DNA of 64,000 bases from Oxytricha trifallax (Eukaryota; Ciliophora; Spirotrichea; Sporadotrichida; Oxytrichidae): contig ARYC01001383.1 in assembly GCA_000711775.1 (NCBI GenBank), positions 37,553 to 101,552 of the forward strand, read 5' to 3'. Of the stretch, positions 45,101 to 58,830 are shown one piece after another. Position 1 is the first letter of the stretch. Each line of letters opens with the position of its first letter. The notes under the pieces were generated by a model. The model made no database searches, was not told where the DNA came from, and saw nothing but the letters and a program-made list of their open reading frames with translations. Made by a program: the position numbers and the translations under genes.

Positions 45101-48100
45101 GAACATTCTCTCGAATCGAATGGAATTGTTTAGAAAACTTTCTCCTGTAATTCATATTTTTTTCCAAGAGGGAAAATTGCACTCGACTTTTACTTGACTT
45201 TCAGTAAAAAAGTGCCTAGGCATATTTTATCACTTAAAACTCTTCGAATAAAACTTAATTCGTTAACGCACACCACAAAACTTGTAGTATTTCGAATGGG
45301 CTTCAAGTCTCTTTCATTGTTTTAGGTTTTTGATGAATGACTGAGGAGGACAAAAATGGAAAATAAAGTTGCTAAGACTCGCAAAAGTCCTCATCAGAAG
45401 TTCACAAAGTCAACTACTTGTGAGTGAAAATTCGGAATTCATAAAAATACAGAAGCAGACTTTGAATTCAATCAATTGTGGTTTCATTTGAACATTCTCT
45501 CGAATTGAATGGAATTGTTTAGAAAACTTTCTCCTGTAATTCATATTTTTTTCTAAGAGTGAAAATTGCACTCGACTTACTTGACTTTCAGTAAAAAAGT
45601 GCCTAGGCATATTTTATCACTTAAAACTCTTCGAATAAAACTTAATTCGTTAACGCACACCACAAAACTTGTAGTATTTCGAATGGGCTTCAAGTCTCTT
45701 TCATTGTTTTAGGTTTTTGATGAATGACTGAGGAGGACAAAAATGGAAAATAAAGTTGCTAAGACTCGCAAAAGTCCTCATCAGAAGTTCACAAAGTCAA
45801 CTACTTGTGAGTGAAAATTCGGAATTCATAAAAATACAGAAGCAGACTTTGAATTCAATCAATTGTGGTTTCATTTGAACATTCTCTCGAATTGAATGGA
45901 ATTGTTTAGAAAACTTTCTCCTGTAATTCATATTTTTTTCTAAGAGTGAAAATTGCACTCGACTTTTACTTGACTTTCAGTAAAAAAGTGCCTAGGCATA
46001 TTTTATCACTTAAAACTCTTCGAATAAAACTTAATTCGTTAACGCACACCACAAAACTTGTAGTATTTCGAATGGGCTTCAAGTCTCTTTCATTGTTTTA
46101 GGTTTTTGATGAATGACTGAGGAGGACAAAAATGGAAAATAAAGTTGCTAAGACTCGCAAAAGTCCTCATCAGAAGTTCACAAAGTCAACTACTTGTGAG
46201 TGAAAATTCGGAATTCATAAAAATACAGAAGCAGACTTTGAATTCATCAATTGTGGTTTCATTTGAACATTCTCTCGAATTGAATGGAATTGTTTAGAAA
46301 ACTTTCTCCTGTAATTCATATTTTTTTCTAAGAGTGAAAATTGCACTCGACTTTTACTTGACTTTCAGTAAAAAAGTGCCTAGGCATATTTTATCACTTA
46401 AAACTCTTCGAATAAAACTTAATTCGTTAACGCACACCACAAAACTTGTAGTATTTCGAATGGGCTTCAAGTCTCTTTCATTGTTTTAGGTTTTTGATGA
46501 ATGACTGAGGAGGACAAAAATGGAAAATAAAGTTGCTAAGACTCGCAAAAGTCCTCATCAGAAGTTCACAAAGTCAACTACTTGTGAGTGAAAATTCGGA
46601 ATTCATAAAAATACAGAAGCAGACTTTGAATTCAATCAATTGTGGTTTCATTTGAACATTCTCTCGAATCGAATGAAATTGTTTAGAAAACTTTCTCCTG
46701 TAATTCATATTTTTTTCTAAGAGTGAAAATTGCACTCACTTTTACTTGACTTTCAGTAAAAAAGTGCCTAGGCATATTTTATCACTTAAAACTCTTCGAA
46801 TAAAACTTAATTCGTTAACGCACACCACAAAACTTGTAGTATTTCGAATGGGCTTCAAGTCTCTTTCATTGTTTTAGGTTTTTGATGAATGACTGAGGAG
46901 GACAAAAATGGAAAATAAAGTTGCTAAGACTCGCAAAAGTCCTCATCAGAAGTTCACAAAGTCAACTACTTGTGAGTGAAAATTCGGAATTCATAAAAAT
47001 ACAGAAGCAGACTTTGAATTCAATCAATTGTGGTTTCATTTGAACATTCTCTCGAATCGAATGAAATTGTTTAGAAAACTTTCTCCTGTAATTCATATTT
47101 TTTTCTAAGAGTGAAAATTGCACTCGACTTTTACTTGACTTTCAGTAAAAAAGTGCCTAGGCATATTTTATCACTTAAAACTCTTCGAATAAAACTTAAT
47201 TCGTTAACGCACACCACAAAACTTGTAGTATTTCGAATGGGCTTCAAGTCTCTTTCATTGTTTTAGGTTTTTGATGAATGACTGAGGAGGACAAAAATGG
47301 AAAATAAAGTTGCTAAGACTCGCAAAAGTCCTCATCAGAAGTTCACAAAGTCAACTACTTGTGAGTGAAAATTCGGAATTCATAAAAATACAGAAGCAGA
47401 CTTTGAATTCAATCAATTGTGGTTCATTTGAACATTCTCCCTCGAATCGAATGAAATTGTTTAGAAAACTTTCTCCTGCAAATTCATATTTTTTTCTAAA
47501 AGTGAAAAATGCACTCGACTTTTACTTGACTTTCAGTAAAAAAGTGCCTAGGCATATTTTATCACTTAAAACTCTTCGAATAAAACTTAATTCGTTAACG
47601 CACACCACAAAACTTGTAGTATTTCGAATGGGCTTCAAGTCTCTTTCATTGTTTTAGGTTTTTGATGAATGACTGAGGAGGACAAAAATGGAAAATAAAG
47701 TTGCTAAGACTCGCAAAAGTCCTCATCAGAAGTTCACAAAGTCAACTACTTGTGAGTGAAAATTCGGAATTCATAAAAATACAGAAGCAGACTTTGAATT
47801 CAATCATTGTGTTTCATTTGAACGATTCTCTTCGAATCGAATGGAATTGATTTAGAAAACTTTCTCCTGTAAATTCATATTTTTTTCTAAGAGTGAAAAT
47901 TGCACTCGACTTTTACTTGACTTTCAGTAAAAAAGTGCCTAGGCATATTTTATCACTTAAAACTCTTCGAATAAAACTTAATTCGTTAACGCACACCACA
48001 AAACTTGTAGTATTTCGAATGGGCTTCAAGTCTCTTTCATTGTTTTAGGTTTTTGATGAATGACTGAGGAGGACAAAAATGGAAAATAAAGTTGCTAAGA

Positions 48101-49859
48101 CTCGCAAAAGTCCTCATCAGAAGTTCACAAAGTCAACTACTTGTGAGTGAAAATTCGGAATTCATAAAAATACAGAAGCAGACTTTGAATTCAATCAATT
48201 GTGGTTTCATTTGAACATTCTCTCGAATTGAATGGAATTGTTTAGAAAACTTTCTCCTGTAATTCATATTTTTTTCTAAGAGTGAAAATTGCACTCGACT
48301 TTTACTTGACTTTCAGTAAAAAAGTGCCTAGGCATATTTTATCACTTCAAACTCTTCGAATAAAACTTAATTCGTTAACGCACACCACAAAACTTGTAGT
48401 ATTTCGAATGGGCTTCAAGTCTCTTTCATTGTTTTAGGTTTTTGATGAATGACTGAGGACAAAAATGGATAAAGTTGCCAAGAATCCGCAAAGTCCTCAT
48501 CAGAAGTTCACAAAGTCAACTACTTGTGAGTGAAAATTCGGAATTCATAAAAATACAGAAGCAGACTTTGAATTCAATCATTTGTGGTTTCATTTGAACA
48601 TTCTCTCGAATCGAATGGAATTGTTTAGAAAACTTTCTCCTGTAAATTCATATTTTTTTCCAAGTTGGGAAATTGCACTCGACTTTTACTTGACTTTCAG
48701 TAAAAAAGTGCCTAGGCATATTTTATCACTTCAAACTCTTCGAATAAAACTTAATTCGTTAACGCACACCACAAAACTTGTAGTATTTCGAATGGGCTTC
48801 AAGTCTCTTTCATTGTTTTAGGTTTTTGATGAATGACTGTAGGACAAAAATGGAAAAATAAAGTTTGCCAAGACTCGCAAAAGTCCTCATCAGAAGTTCA
48901 CAAAGTCAACTACTTGTGAGTGAAAATTCGGAATTCATAAAAATACAGAAGCAGACTTTGAATTCAATCATTTGTGGTTTCATTTGAACATTCTCTCGAA
49001 TCGAATGGAATTGTTTAGAAAACTTTCTCCTGTAAATTCATATTTTTTTCTAAGAGTGAAAATTGCACTCGACTTTTACTTGACTTTCAGTAAAAAAGTG
49101 CCTAGGCATATTTTATCACTTCAAACTCTTCGAATAAAACTTAATTCGTTAACGCACACCACAAAACTTGTAGTATTTCGAATGGGCTTCAAGTCTCTTT
49201 CATTGTTTTAGGTTTTTGATGAATGATGAGGACAAAATGGAAAATAAGATTGCCCAAGACTCGCAAAAGTCCTCATCAGAAGTTCACAAAGTCAACTACT
49301 TGTGAGTGAAAATTCGGAATTCATAAAAATACAGAAGCAGACTTTGAATTCAATCATTTGTGGTTTCATTTGAACATTCTCTCGAATCGAATGGAATTGT
49401 TTAGAAAACTTTCTCCTGTAAATTCATATTTTTTTCCAAGTTGGGAAATTGCACTCGACTTTTACTTGACTTTCAGTAAAAAAGTGCCTAGGCATATTTT
49501 ATCACTTAAAACTCTTCGAATAAAACTTAATTCGTTAACGCACACCACAAAACTTGTAGTATTTCGAATGGGCTTCAAGTCTCTTTCATTGTTTTAGGTT
49601 TTTGATGAATGACTGAGGAGGACAAAAATGGAAAATAAAGTTGCTAAGACTCGCAAAAGTCCTCATCAGAAGTTCACAAAGTCAACTACTTGTGAGTGAA
49701 AATTCGGAATTCATAAAAATACAGAAGCAGACTTTGAATTCAAATCATTTGTGGTTTCATTTGAACATTCTCTCGAATCGAATGGAATTGTTTAGAAAAC
49801 TTTCTCCTGTAAATTCATATTTTTTTCCAAGTTGGGAAATTGCACTCGACTTTTACTTG

Positions 49860-50010
49860 ACTTCAGTAAAAAGTGCCTATGAATCTTTTATCATCAAAAA
49901 CTCTTCAAATAAAACTCAATTCGTTAACGCAAACCACAAAACTTGTACTATTTCGAACAGGCTTCAAGTCCCTTTAATTGTTTTAGGTTTTTAATCAATG
50001 ACTGAGGAGA
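49860..50010 (+). repeat. Patch of older satellite type inside a monomer
   Basis: Within one monomer, about 150 bp switch to the diverged type (GTACTATTTCGAAC, CTTTAATTGTTTTAGG, TTTTTAAT), matching the same part of the 38.75-39.13 kb copy. The left part of the same monomer is the ordinary C type, so it is chimeric. Confidence 0.7.
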
Positions 50011-53000
50011 AAAATGGAAAATAAAGTTGCCAAGACTCGCAAAAGTCCTCATCAGAAGTTCACAAAGTCAACTACTTGTGAGTGAAAATTCGGAATTCAT
50101 AAAAATACAGAAGCAGACTTTGAATTCAATCAATTGTGGTTTCATTTGAACATTCTCTCGAATCGAATGGAATTGTTTAGAAAACTTTCTCCTGTAATTC
50201 ATATTTTTTTCCAAGAGGGAAAATTGCACTCGACTTTTACTTGACTTTCAGTAAAAAAGTGCCTAGGCATATTTTATCACTTAAAACTCTTCGAATAAAA
50301 CTTAATTCGTTAACGCACACCACAAAACTTGTAGTATTTCGAATGGGCTTCAAGTCTCTTTCATTGTTTTAGGTTTTTGATGAATGACTGAGGAGGACAA
50401 AAATGGAAAATAAAGTTGCTAAGACTCGCAAAAGTCCTCATCAGAAGTTCACAAAGTCAACTACTTGTGAGTGAAAATTCGGAATTCATAAAAATACAGA
50501 AGCAGACTTTGAATTCAATCATTTGTGGTTTCATTTGAACATTCTCTCGAATCGAATGGAATTGTTTAGAAAACTTTCTCCTGTAAATTCATATTTTTTT
50601 CCAAGTTGGGAAATTGCACTCGACTTTTACTTGACTTTCAGTAAAAAAGTGCCTAGGCATATTTTATCACTTAAAACTCTTCGAATAAAACTTAATTCGT
50701 TAACGCACACCACAAAACTTGTAGTATTTCGAATGGGCTTCAAGTCTCTTTCATTGTTTTAGGTTTTTGATGAATGACTGAGGAGGACAAAAATGGAAAA
50801 TAAAGTTGCTAAGACTCGCAAAAGTCCTCATCAGAAGTTCACAAAGTCAACTACTTGTGAGTGAAAATTCGGAATTCATAAAAATACAGAAGCAGACTTT
50901 GAATTCAATCAATTGTGGTTTCATTTGAACATTCTCTCGAATTGAATGGAATTGTTTAGAAAACTTTCTCCTGTAATTCATATTTTTTTCTAAGAGTGAA
51001 AATTGCACTCGACTTTTACTTGACTTTCAGTAAAAAAGTGCCTAGGCATATTTTATCACTTAAAACTCTTCGAATAAAACTTAATTCGTTAACGCACACC
51101 ACAAAACTTGTAGTATTTCGAATGGGCTTCAAGTCTCTTTCATTGTTTTAGGTTTTTGATGAATGACTGAGGAGGACAAAAATGGAAAATAAAGTTGCTA
51201 AGACTCGCAAAAGTCCTCATCAGAAGTTCACAAAGTCAACTACTTGTGAGTGAAAATTCGGAATTCATAAAAATACAGAAGCAGACTTTGAATTCAATCA
51301 ATTGTGGTTTCATTTGAACATTCTCTCGAATCGAATGGAATTGTTTAGAAAACTTTCTCCTGTAAATTCATATTTTTTTCTAAGAGTGAAAATTGCACTC
51401 GACTTTTACTTGACTTTCAGTAAAAAAGTGCCTAGGCATATTTTATCACTTAAAACTCTTCGAATAAAACTTAATTCGTTAACGCACACCACAAAACTTG
51501 TAGTATTTCGAATGGGCTTCAAGTCTCTTTCATTGTTTTAGGTTTTTGATGAATGACTGAGGAGGACAAAAATGGAAAATAAAGTTGCCAAGACTCGCAA
51601 AAGTCCTCATCAGAAGTTCACAAAGTCAACTACTTGTGAGTGAAAATTCGGAATTCATAAAAATACAGAAGCAGACTTTGAATTCAATCATTTGTGGTTT
51701 CATTTGAACATTCTATCGAATCGAATGGAATTGTTTAGAAAACTTTCTCCTGTAAATTCATATTTTTTTCTAAGAGGGAAATTGCACTCGACTTTTACTT
51801 GACTTTCAGTAAAAAAGTGCCTAGGCATATTTTATCACTTAAAACTCTTCGAATAAAACTTAATTCGTTAACGCACACCACAAAACTTGTAGTATTTCGA
51901 ATGGGCTTCAAGTCTCTTTCATTGTTTTAGGTTTTTGATGAATGACTGAGGAGGACAAAAATGGAAAATAAAGTTGCTAAGACTCGCAAAAGTCCTCATC
52001 AGAAGTTCACAAAGTCAACTACTTGTGAGTGAAAATTCGGAATTCATAAAAATACAGAAGCAGACTTTGAATTCAATCAATTTGTGGTTTCATTTGAACA
52101 TTCTCTCGAATCGAATGGAATTGTTTAGAAAACTTTCTCCTGTAAATTCATATTTTTTTCTAAGAGGGAAAATTGCACTCGACTTTTACTTGACTTTCAG
52201 TAAAAAAGTGCCTAGGCATATTTTATCACTTAAAACTCTTCGAATAAAACTTAATTCGTTAACGCACACCACAAAACTTGTAGTATTTCGAATGGGCTTC
52301 AAGTCTCTTTCATTGTTTTAGGTTTTTGATGAATGACTGAGGAGGACAAAAATGGAAAATAAAGTTGCTAAGACTCGCAAAAGTCCTCATCAGAAGTTCA
52401 CAAAGTCAACTACTTGTGAGTGAAAATTCGGAATTCATAAAAATACAGAAGCAGACTTTGAATTCAATCAATTGTGGTTTCATTTGAACATTCTCTCGAA
52501 TTGAATGGAATTGTTTAGAAAACTTTCTCCTGTAATTCATATTTTTTTCTAAGAGTGAAAATTGCACTCGACTTTTACTTGACTTTCAGTAAAAAAGTGC
52601 CTAGGCATATTTTATCACTTAAAACTCTTCGAATAAAACTTAATTCGTTAACGCACACCACAAAACTTGTAGTATTTCGAATGGGCTTCAAGTCTCTTTC
52701 ATTGTTTTAGGTTTTTGATGAATGACTGAGGAGGACAAAAATGGAAAATAAAGTTGCTAAGACTCGCAAAAGTCCTCATCAGAAGTTCACAAAGTCAACT
52801 ACTTGTGAGTGAAAATTCGGAATTCATAAAAATACAGAAGCAGACTTTGAATTCAATCAATTGTGGTTTCATTTGAACATTCTCTCGAATCGAATGGAAT
52901 TGTTTAGAAAACTTTCTCCTGTAAATTCATATTTTTTTCTAAGAGTGAAAATTGCACTCGACTTTTACTTGACTTTCAGTAAAAAAGTGCCTAGGCATAT

Positions 53001-55065
53001 TTTATCACTTAAAACTCTTCGAATAAAACTTAATTCGTTAACGCACACCACAAAACTTGTAGTATTTCGAATGGGCTTCAAGTCTCTTTCATTGTTTTAG
53101 GTTTTTGATGAATGACTGAGGAGGACAAAAATGGAAAATAAAGTTGCTAAGACTCGCAAAAGTCCCTCATCAGAAGTTCACAAAGTCAACTACTTGTGAG
53201 TGAAAATTCGGAATTCATAAAAATACAGAAGCAGACTTTGAATTCAATCATTTGTGGTTTCATTTGAACATTCTCTCGAATCGAATGGAATTGTTTAGAA
53301 AACTTTCTCCTGTAAATTCATATTTTTTTCCAAGAGGGAAAATTGCACTCGACTTTTACTTGACTTTCAGTAAAAAAGTGCCTAGGCATATTTTATCACT
53401 TAAAACTCTTCGAATAAAACTTAATTCGTTAACGCACACCACAAAACTTGTAGTATTTCGAATGGGCTTCAAGTCTCTTTCATTGTTTTAGGTTTTTGAT
53501 GAATGACTGAGGAGGACAAAAATGGAAAATAAAGTTGCAAAGACTCGCAAAAGTCCTCATCAGAAGTTCACAAAGTCAACTACTTGTGAGTGAAAATTCG
53601 GAATTCATAAAAATACAGAAGCAGACTTTGAATTCAATCAATTGTGGTTTCATTTGAACATTCTCTCGAATTGAATGGAATTGTTTAGAAAACTTTCTCC
53701 TGTAATTCATATTTTTTTCTAAGAGTGAAAATTGCACTCGACTTTTACTTGACTTTCAGTAAAAAAGTGCCTAGGCATATTTTATCACTTAAAACTCTTC
53801 GAATAAAACTTAATTCGTTAACGCACACCACAAAACTTGTAGTATTTCGAATGGGCTTCAAGTCTCTTTCATTGTTTTAGGTTTTTGATGAATGACTGAG
53901 GAGGACAAAAATGGAAAATAAAGTTGCTAAGACTCGCAAAAGTCCTCATCAGAAGTTCACAAAGTCAACTACTTGTGAGTGAAAATTCGGAATTCATAAA
54001 AATACAGAAGCAGACTTTGAATTCAATCAATTGTGGTTTCATTTGAACATTCTCTCGAATCGAATGGAATTGTTTAGAAAACTTTCTCCTGTAATTCATA
54101 TTTTTTTCTAAGAGTGAAAATTGCACTCGACTTTTACTTGACTTTCAGTAAAAAAGTGCCTAGGCATATTTTATCACTTAAAACTCTTCGAATAAAACTT
54201 AATTCGTTAACGCACACCACAAAACTTGTAGTATTTCGAATGGGCTTCAAGTCTCTTTCATTGTTTTAGGTTTTTGATGAATGACTGAGGAGGACAAAAA
54301 TGGAAAATAAAGTTGCTAAGACTCGCAAAAGTCCTCATCAGAAGTTCACAAAGTCAACTACTTGTGAGTGAAAATTCGGAATTCATAAAAATACAGAAGC
54401 AGACTTTGAATTCAATCATTTGTGGTTTCATTTGAACATTCTCTCGAATCGAATGGAATTGTTTAGAAAACTTTCTCCTGTAAATTCATATTTTTTTCCA
54501 AGTTGGGAAATTGCACTCGACTTTTACTTGACTTTCAGTAAAAAAGTGCCTAGGCATATTTTATCACTTAAAACTCTTCGAATAAAACTTAATTCGTTAA
54601 CGCACACCACAAAACTTGTAGTATTTCGAATGGGCTTCAAGTCTCTTTCATTGTTTTAGGTTTTTGATGAATGACTGAGGAGGACAAAAATGGAAAATAA
54701 AGTTGCTAAGACTCGCAAAAGTCCTCATCAGAAGTTCACAAAGTCAACTACTTGTGAGTGAAAATTCGGAATTCATAAAAATACAGAAGCAGACTTTGAA
54801 TTCAATCAATTGTGGTTTCATTTGAACATTCTCTCGAATTGAATGGAATTGTTTAGAAAACTTTCTCCTGTAATTCATATTTTTTTCTAAGAGTGAAAAT
54901 TGCACTCGACTTTTACTTGACTTTCAGTAAAAAAGTGCCTAGGCATATTTTATCACTTCAAACTCTTCGAATAAAACTTAATTCGTTAACGCACACCACA
55001 AAACTTGTAGTATTTCGAATGGGCTTCAAGTCTCTTTCATTGTTTTAGGTATTTGATGAATGACT

Positions 55066-56840
55066 GTTTTAAATAATAATTTATAAATTTTATCCTTTTA
55101 TTGATATATGTATTCTAACCAAATCACAATTTTCTTTCTATATAAATCAAGTCTTATGGCAAATATTTATTTAAAATGATAGCAGTTTACTTATCATTAT
55201 ATCAACTTTATTTCTCTTAATATATTCAAATTATTTCTAAATAATATAAAAACTTCTTTATTTTTAAATAATGATGCTTCAAAATATAATAGTAACTTAT
55301 ATTTTACAAAATAATGAATATTTTTTCTTAATAATCTTAAAACTAATAAAAATTCTCTTTCAAGACGCTACACTTAACAAATATAGTCTTTATTTTCAAG
55401 TATAAAATTTTTTTAATAATAATTAAAAAATTAAATTTTTTGTAAACATACAAATATTCTTTTTTTTATTGGTCTTTATCTATCTATCTTGGCCATATAC
55501 TTATTTAAATATGTTTTATTTAAGGAATTTTTACTTAAGTAATAAATTATAAAAGACTGAGAAGTAACTAAAATAATATTAATTCTCAATTTTCTGTCAT
55601 TTGAGCATTTATAATACTAAATAAGTAATAATTCAAAGATTAGTGTCTAATAATTAATAAATATAAAATTATTAAGACAATATTTATCATTTTATTTAAA
55701 TAAATGCAATACTGTTTTGAGATAAGTCAGCCTTTTTTAAACATGATTTACTGTCAACATATCAAAATATAAATATTAAGACATGATATCAAATGAAGTA
55801 ATATAACTTTGAATTCATAAAATAAATTCTAAATTAATTTACTGATTCTTTGAGGAATTTTTTAAGTAGAATATTTGAATTTTATTTCTAATTTTGATAT
55901 CAATTCTATTTATTATAAGTTTATAAAGTAATAATTTTCCCTTCAAAATTATCATTGTAAACGCTGATGAGAGAGATTAACACTATTTTTAATTTAATTT
56001 ACGAGTTGAGACATAATTAAATCTAAAGAGATTTATTTGAATTGTCAAGAACATGAAACTTGGTACATGAAGAAATGAAATAAACACAAAATAATATATA
56101 CATTTTCTATATATTTATTCTATATTATTTGAGGAAATTAAAGGAAAATAAAATTTATAAAGTAATTTGATTACAATATATTTTAAACTCATTCAAAACT
56201 TACAAAGAGATATATACTGAACTTCAATAAACACATTAAATTATTGTATAGTGAGTATAGCAAGACAGTACAAAGATATTCAATCTGGATATCTAATTAC
56301 TTTTAAACTGGAGTGAATGGGAACAAAACTTATTAAAAAAAGCCAAACTTCTAATGAGATAAATCATCAAAATGATTTTATATTTATTAAAATATATATA
56401 TTATTGACTATACTTGCTGTTATAAAAAACCTACTTAACAATTTTATTAGACTAAAATTTTTACTTTGTCTAAAAAATCAGTTCATAAAAGATAGCAATA
56501 CCCCAAAATAAGCATACTGATTTCTTAGTAGAAATAGAATATTTGGATAAAGCTCTACTGTTATCTTCATAATCACGATTATTACATATTGTAAGCCTTA
56601 CTATATATGTAGATTCAACAATTAAGTAAGAGGCAAATTACAAATTTATACACTATCTATTAAATTAATTTGAAAAATATCATCTTTATTTATATATTAG
56701 AATTAAATATAAAATTTCAGTACAATCTCATCTCTTACAACCGATTTATATACATATATATAACAAAGATTATGATTGACTAATCTTTGATGACGTCATT
56801 AAATGAATTAATAATGAAATCATCTTTTTTCAATAAATGG
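55066..56840. other. A+T-rich right flank of the satellite
   Basis: No coding segment or repeat recognised. Confidence 0.5.
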
Positions 56841-57100
56841 ACTTTTGATCACAGTAGTCATGACCTAGACAACTACGAGAGCAGTGAGAATGTGATAACT
56901 CATCAGTTAAGGGGTGATAGTAGTCACTGCTTTTATTAGATGTAATTCAAAGATTAAACACTATACCCATGAGATAGTAATTAAGTAATCGAGGCCATAG
57001 TCATTGTTATGAAGGTCATAAATTTCAATAACAATAAATGGTACTTCTGCAAGTGGTGGAGCAGTCAATAGTTTTATAGATATTGAGGATATCTAATAAA
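56841..57100 (+). pseudogene. Coding-like relic, function unknown
   Basis: Plus-strand segments with protein-like text: WTFDHSSHDLDNYESSENVI from about 56841, and INFNNNKWYFCKWWSSQQFY from about 57018 in another frame. TAG/TAA as glutamine. No family recognised. Confidence 0.25.
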
Positions 57101-57289
57101 CTTTTGATAATTGTCAAATAATCTAAATTATATTATTTATTAGAAACTGAAATAGCTACGTAATTCATGGTAAAACGTTTTAAAAAGGAAATAAAAGAAA
57201 GAGGTTTGTGAATTAATTTAATAAGAAGGAATTATAATATTCAACGAAAATAAAGGATTTTGACATACCCCTACAGACTTTTCCCTACA

Positions 57290-57625
57290 CTTCTTCAAAC
57301 TTTTCCTTTAATGATTCAAGGATTGAAATATTAATGAGGGGAAGATTGTTATAAAGAAGGATTATGTACTAAGAAGTTGCTAAATATGAACTATGCTGCT
57401 TTTATAAAAAGCAGAAAGCGAAGTACAATCAAAAATACGTGAAGAAGTAAATATAACTCGTGCGACCTGCCCAAATGGCAAAATGAATGAACGAATATGT
57501 AACAAATATGTCATGAATATGAATAACGAATTAGACTCATGAATGGAATTTAGTAAGGTATTTAAAGTCAAATTGGGAGATTTTATGAATATGTATATCT
57601 GGTTGATTTAAGTCAATGGAATAAT
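57290..57625 (+). pseudogene. Coding-like relic, function unknown
   Basis: A plus-strand frame from about 57405 reads AESEVQSKIREEVNITRATC, then PNGKMNERICNKYVMNMNNE, with a TGA before MEFSKVFKVKLGDFMNMYIW. An overlapping frame just upstream reads YELCCFYKKQKAKYNQKYV. The texture is protein-like but no family is recognised. Decayed gene or somatic segment. Confidence 0.3.
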
Positions 57626-58308
57626 TTTCATACAGTTTTCAAAAATAATAATTGCAATAATTCATTCATTCATTTACAGAATGAGATAACGAAATTGATG
57701 GGACTAGAGGATATAAAAAATTTCATATTAAAATTAATAATATAATCGATTGAGATTCTCTACTGTGTCATATTATATTGAAATTTCTTTTTATTATTAT
57801 GATAAAAATTTTAGTTAAGTTAATAAGTTTAAATTATTAGATTTATATCACAACTTAGCTCTACCCATCATCTTATTTAATTAATAAATCATCAAAATAT
57901 GAATTAAGCATAATTACTTTTAAATTGATATCTAATTTTTAAAAATTAATCTTTTATGCAAAGTTATATTTTATTTCAAATTGTAGTTAATTTCAAATAT
58001 AATATATAGAATTTAAAAGGCAATATGTAGAAGAAGGAGCAATTATAAAAGGTTAATATAAAATATCACAACAATTTTAAGTACTGAGACCCAAATATAA
58101 ATTTTAATATAACGATAAGGGCACTACTTAAGAGATGTATAAAACTATAATTAAAACTAATACTAGCATTTTCATTTTTAAATTATTAAAGTATATTGAT
58201 AAAAATTGGAAATTATTATATTAATATAAAAGTAGAAACTAAAACTGTTATGATATGATGAACATTAAATAAAATAAAATTAAAAAATAACAATTACCTT
58301 TATAGAAA

Positions 58309-58830
58309 ATGGAAAGAAAGCAAAATAAATACAAGCAATGTTGTGGAAAGAATGGATGGACTTTCCTTATTAAGCACTAATGTTAGTAAAATACACATTG
58401 ACAGAGCATTGTGAATCAAGATGGTACACTTTGAAATTATAATAGCAGCCATTGACAAGATGGATGTTCCAGAATATTCGTCTGAAGACAAACAGCAATA
58501 AGATTACGCGAGAATATCTGAGAATTTTCTTGCCATATTGCTCAAATATCATACAGATTTGTAATTGGTACTCCCTTAAATTTTATGGTGTTGATGAAGA
58601 TCTCGAACTTCCTGTGAATTAAGTAGCACTATCTCACTACATTGGTTTACAGATTGGTCCGAAATGGATTTTCAGGCTTAAGAGGAAATGATCATTCATG
58701 ATATAAGCTAATGTAGTCCCTTACTTCATCTTCTAAATCATTTGTTTGGAAAAGGGAGAATGAGCATTGGCCTATATATCTTTAGAAAATTGACTTATTT
58801 ATAGGTCTGTGTTTAGATTTGAGTTTGAAA
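58309..58830 (+). pseudogene. Coding-like relic with one internal TGA, function unknown
   Basis: One plus-strand frame reads SNVVERMDGLSLLSTNVSKI, a TGA after HIDRAL, then MVHFEIIIAAIDKMDVPEYS and ISENFLAILLKYHTDLQLVL, about 85 codons. Other frames remain open to about 58810 with G+C-richer text (SHYIGLQIGPKWIFRLKRK). It looks like a helical protein broken by a TGA and at least one frame change. No family recognised. Confidence 0.35.

Larger units (their letters stand above)
34890..55065. repeat. Satellite array, about 52 copies of a 389-bp monomer
   Basis: Head-to-tail repeats. The phase marker GTTTTTGATG occurs at 35231, 35620, 38343 and 38732, giving a period of 389 bp. The total of 20,176 bp is about 52 monomers. 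The left edge joins A+T-rich DNA at AATAAAGCCAGAGG and the right edge ends at AATGACTGTTTTAAATAAT. Monomers fall into variants: A (CGAATTGAATGG, CTAAGAGTG), B (CGAATCGAATGG, CCAAGAGGG) and C (CATTTGTGG, GTAAATTCAT, CCAAGTTGGG), with C confined to about 48.5-54.6 kb. A ~380-bp satellite is, as I recall, a known class in the Oxytricha germline genome. Reading frames of 79-117 codons in many copies are side effects of the repeat and are not annotated as genes. Confidence 0.97.

Noticed and set aside
42654-54659. Many 79-117-codon reading frames (MLRLAKVLIRSS..., MWFHLNILSNRM...) in the satellite
   Set aside because: They recur once per 389-bp monomer, appear or vanish with single-base changes, and the period is not a multiple of three. 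They are properties of the repeat, not genes.
34890-55065. CRISPR array
   Set aside because: Repeats are 389 bp and directly adjacent, with no unique spacers, in a eukaryotic nuclear sequence.
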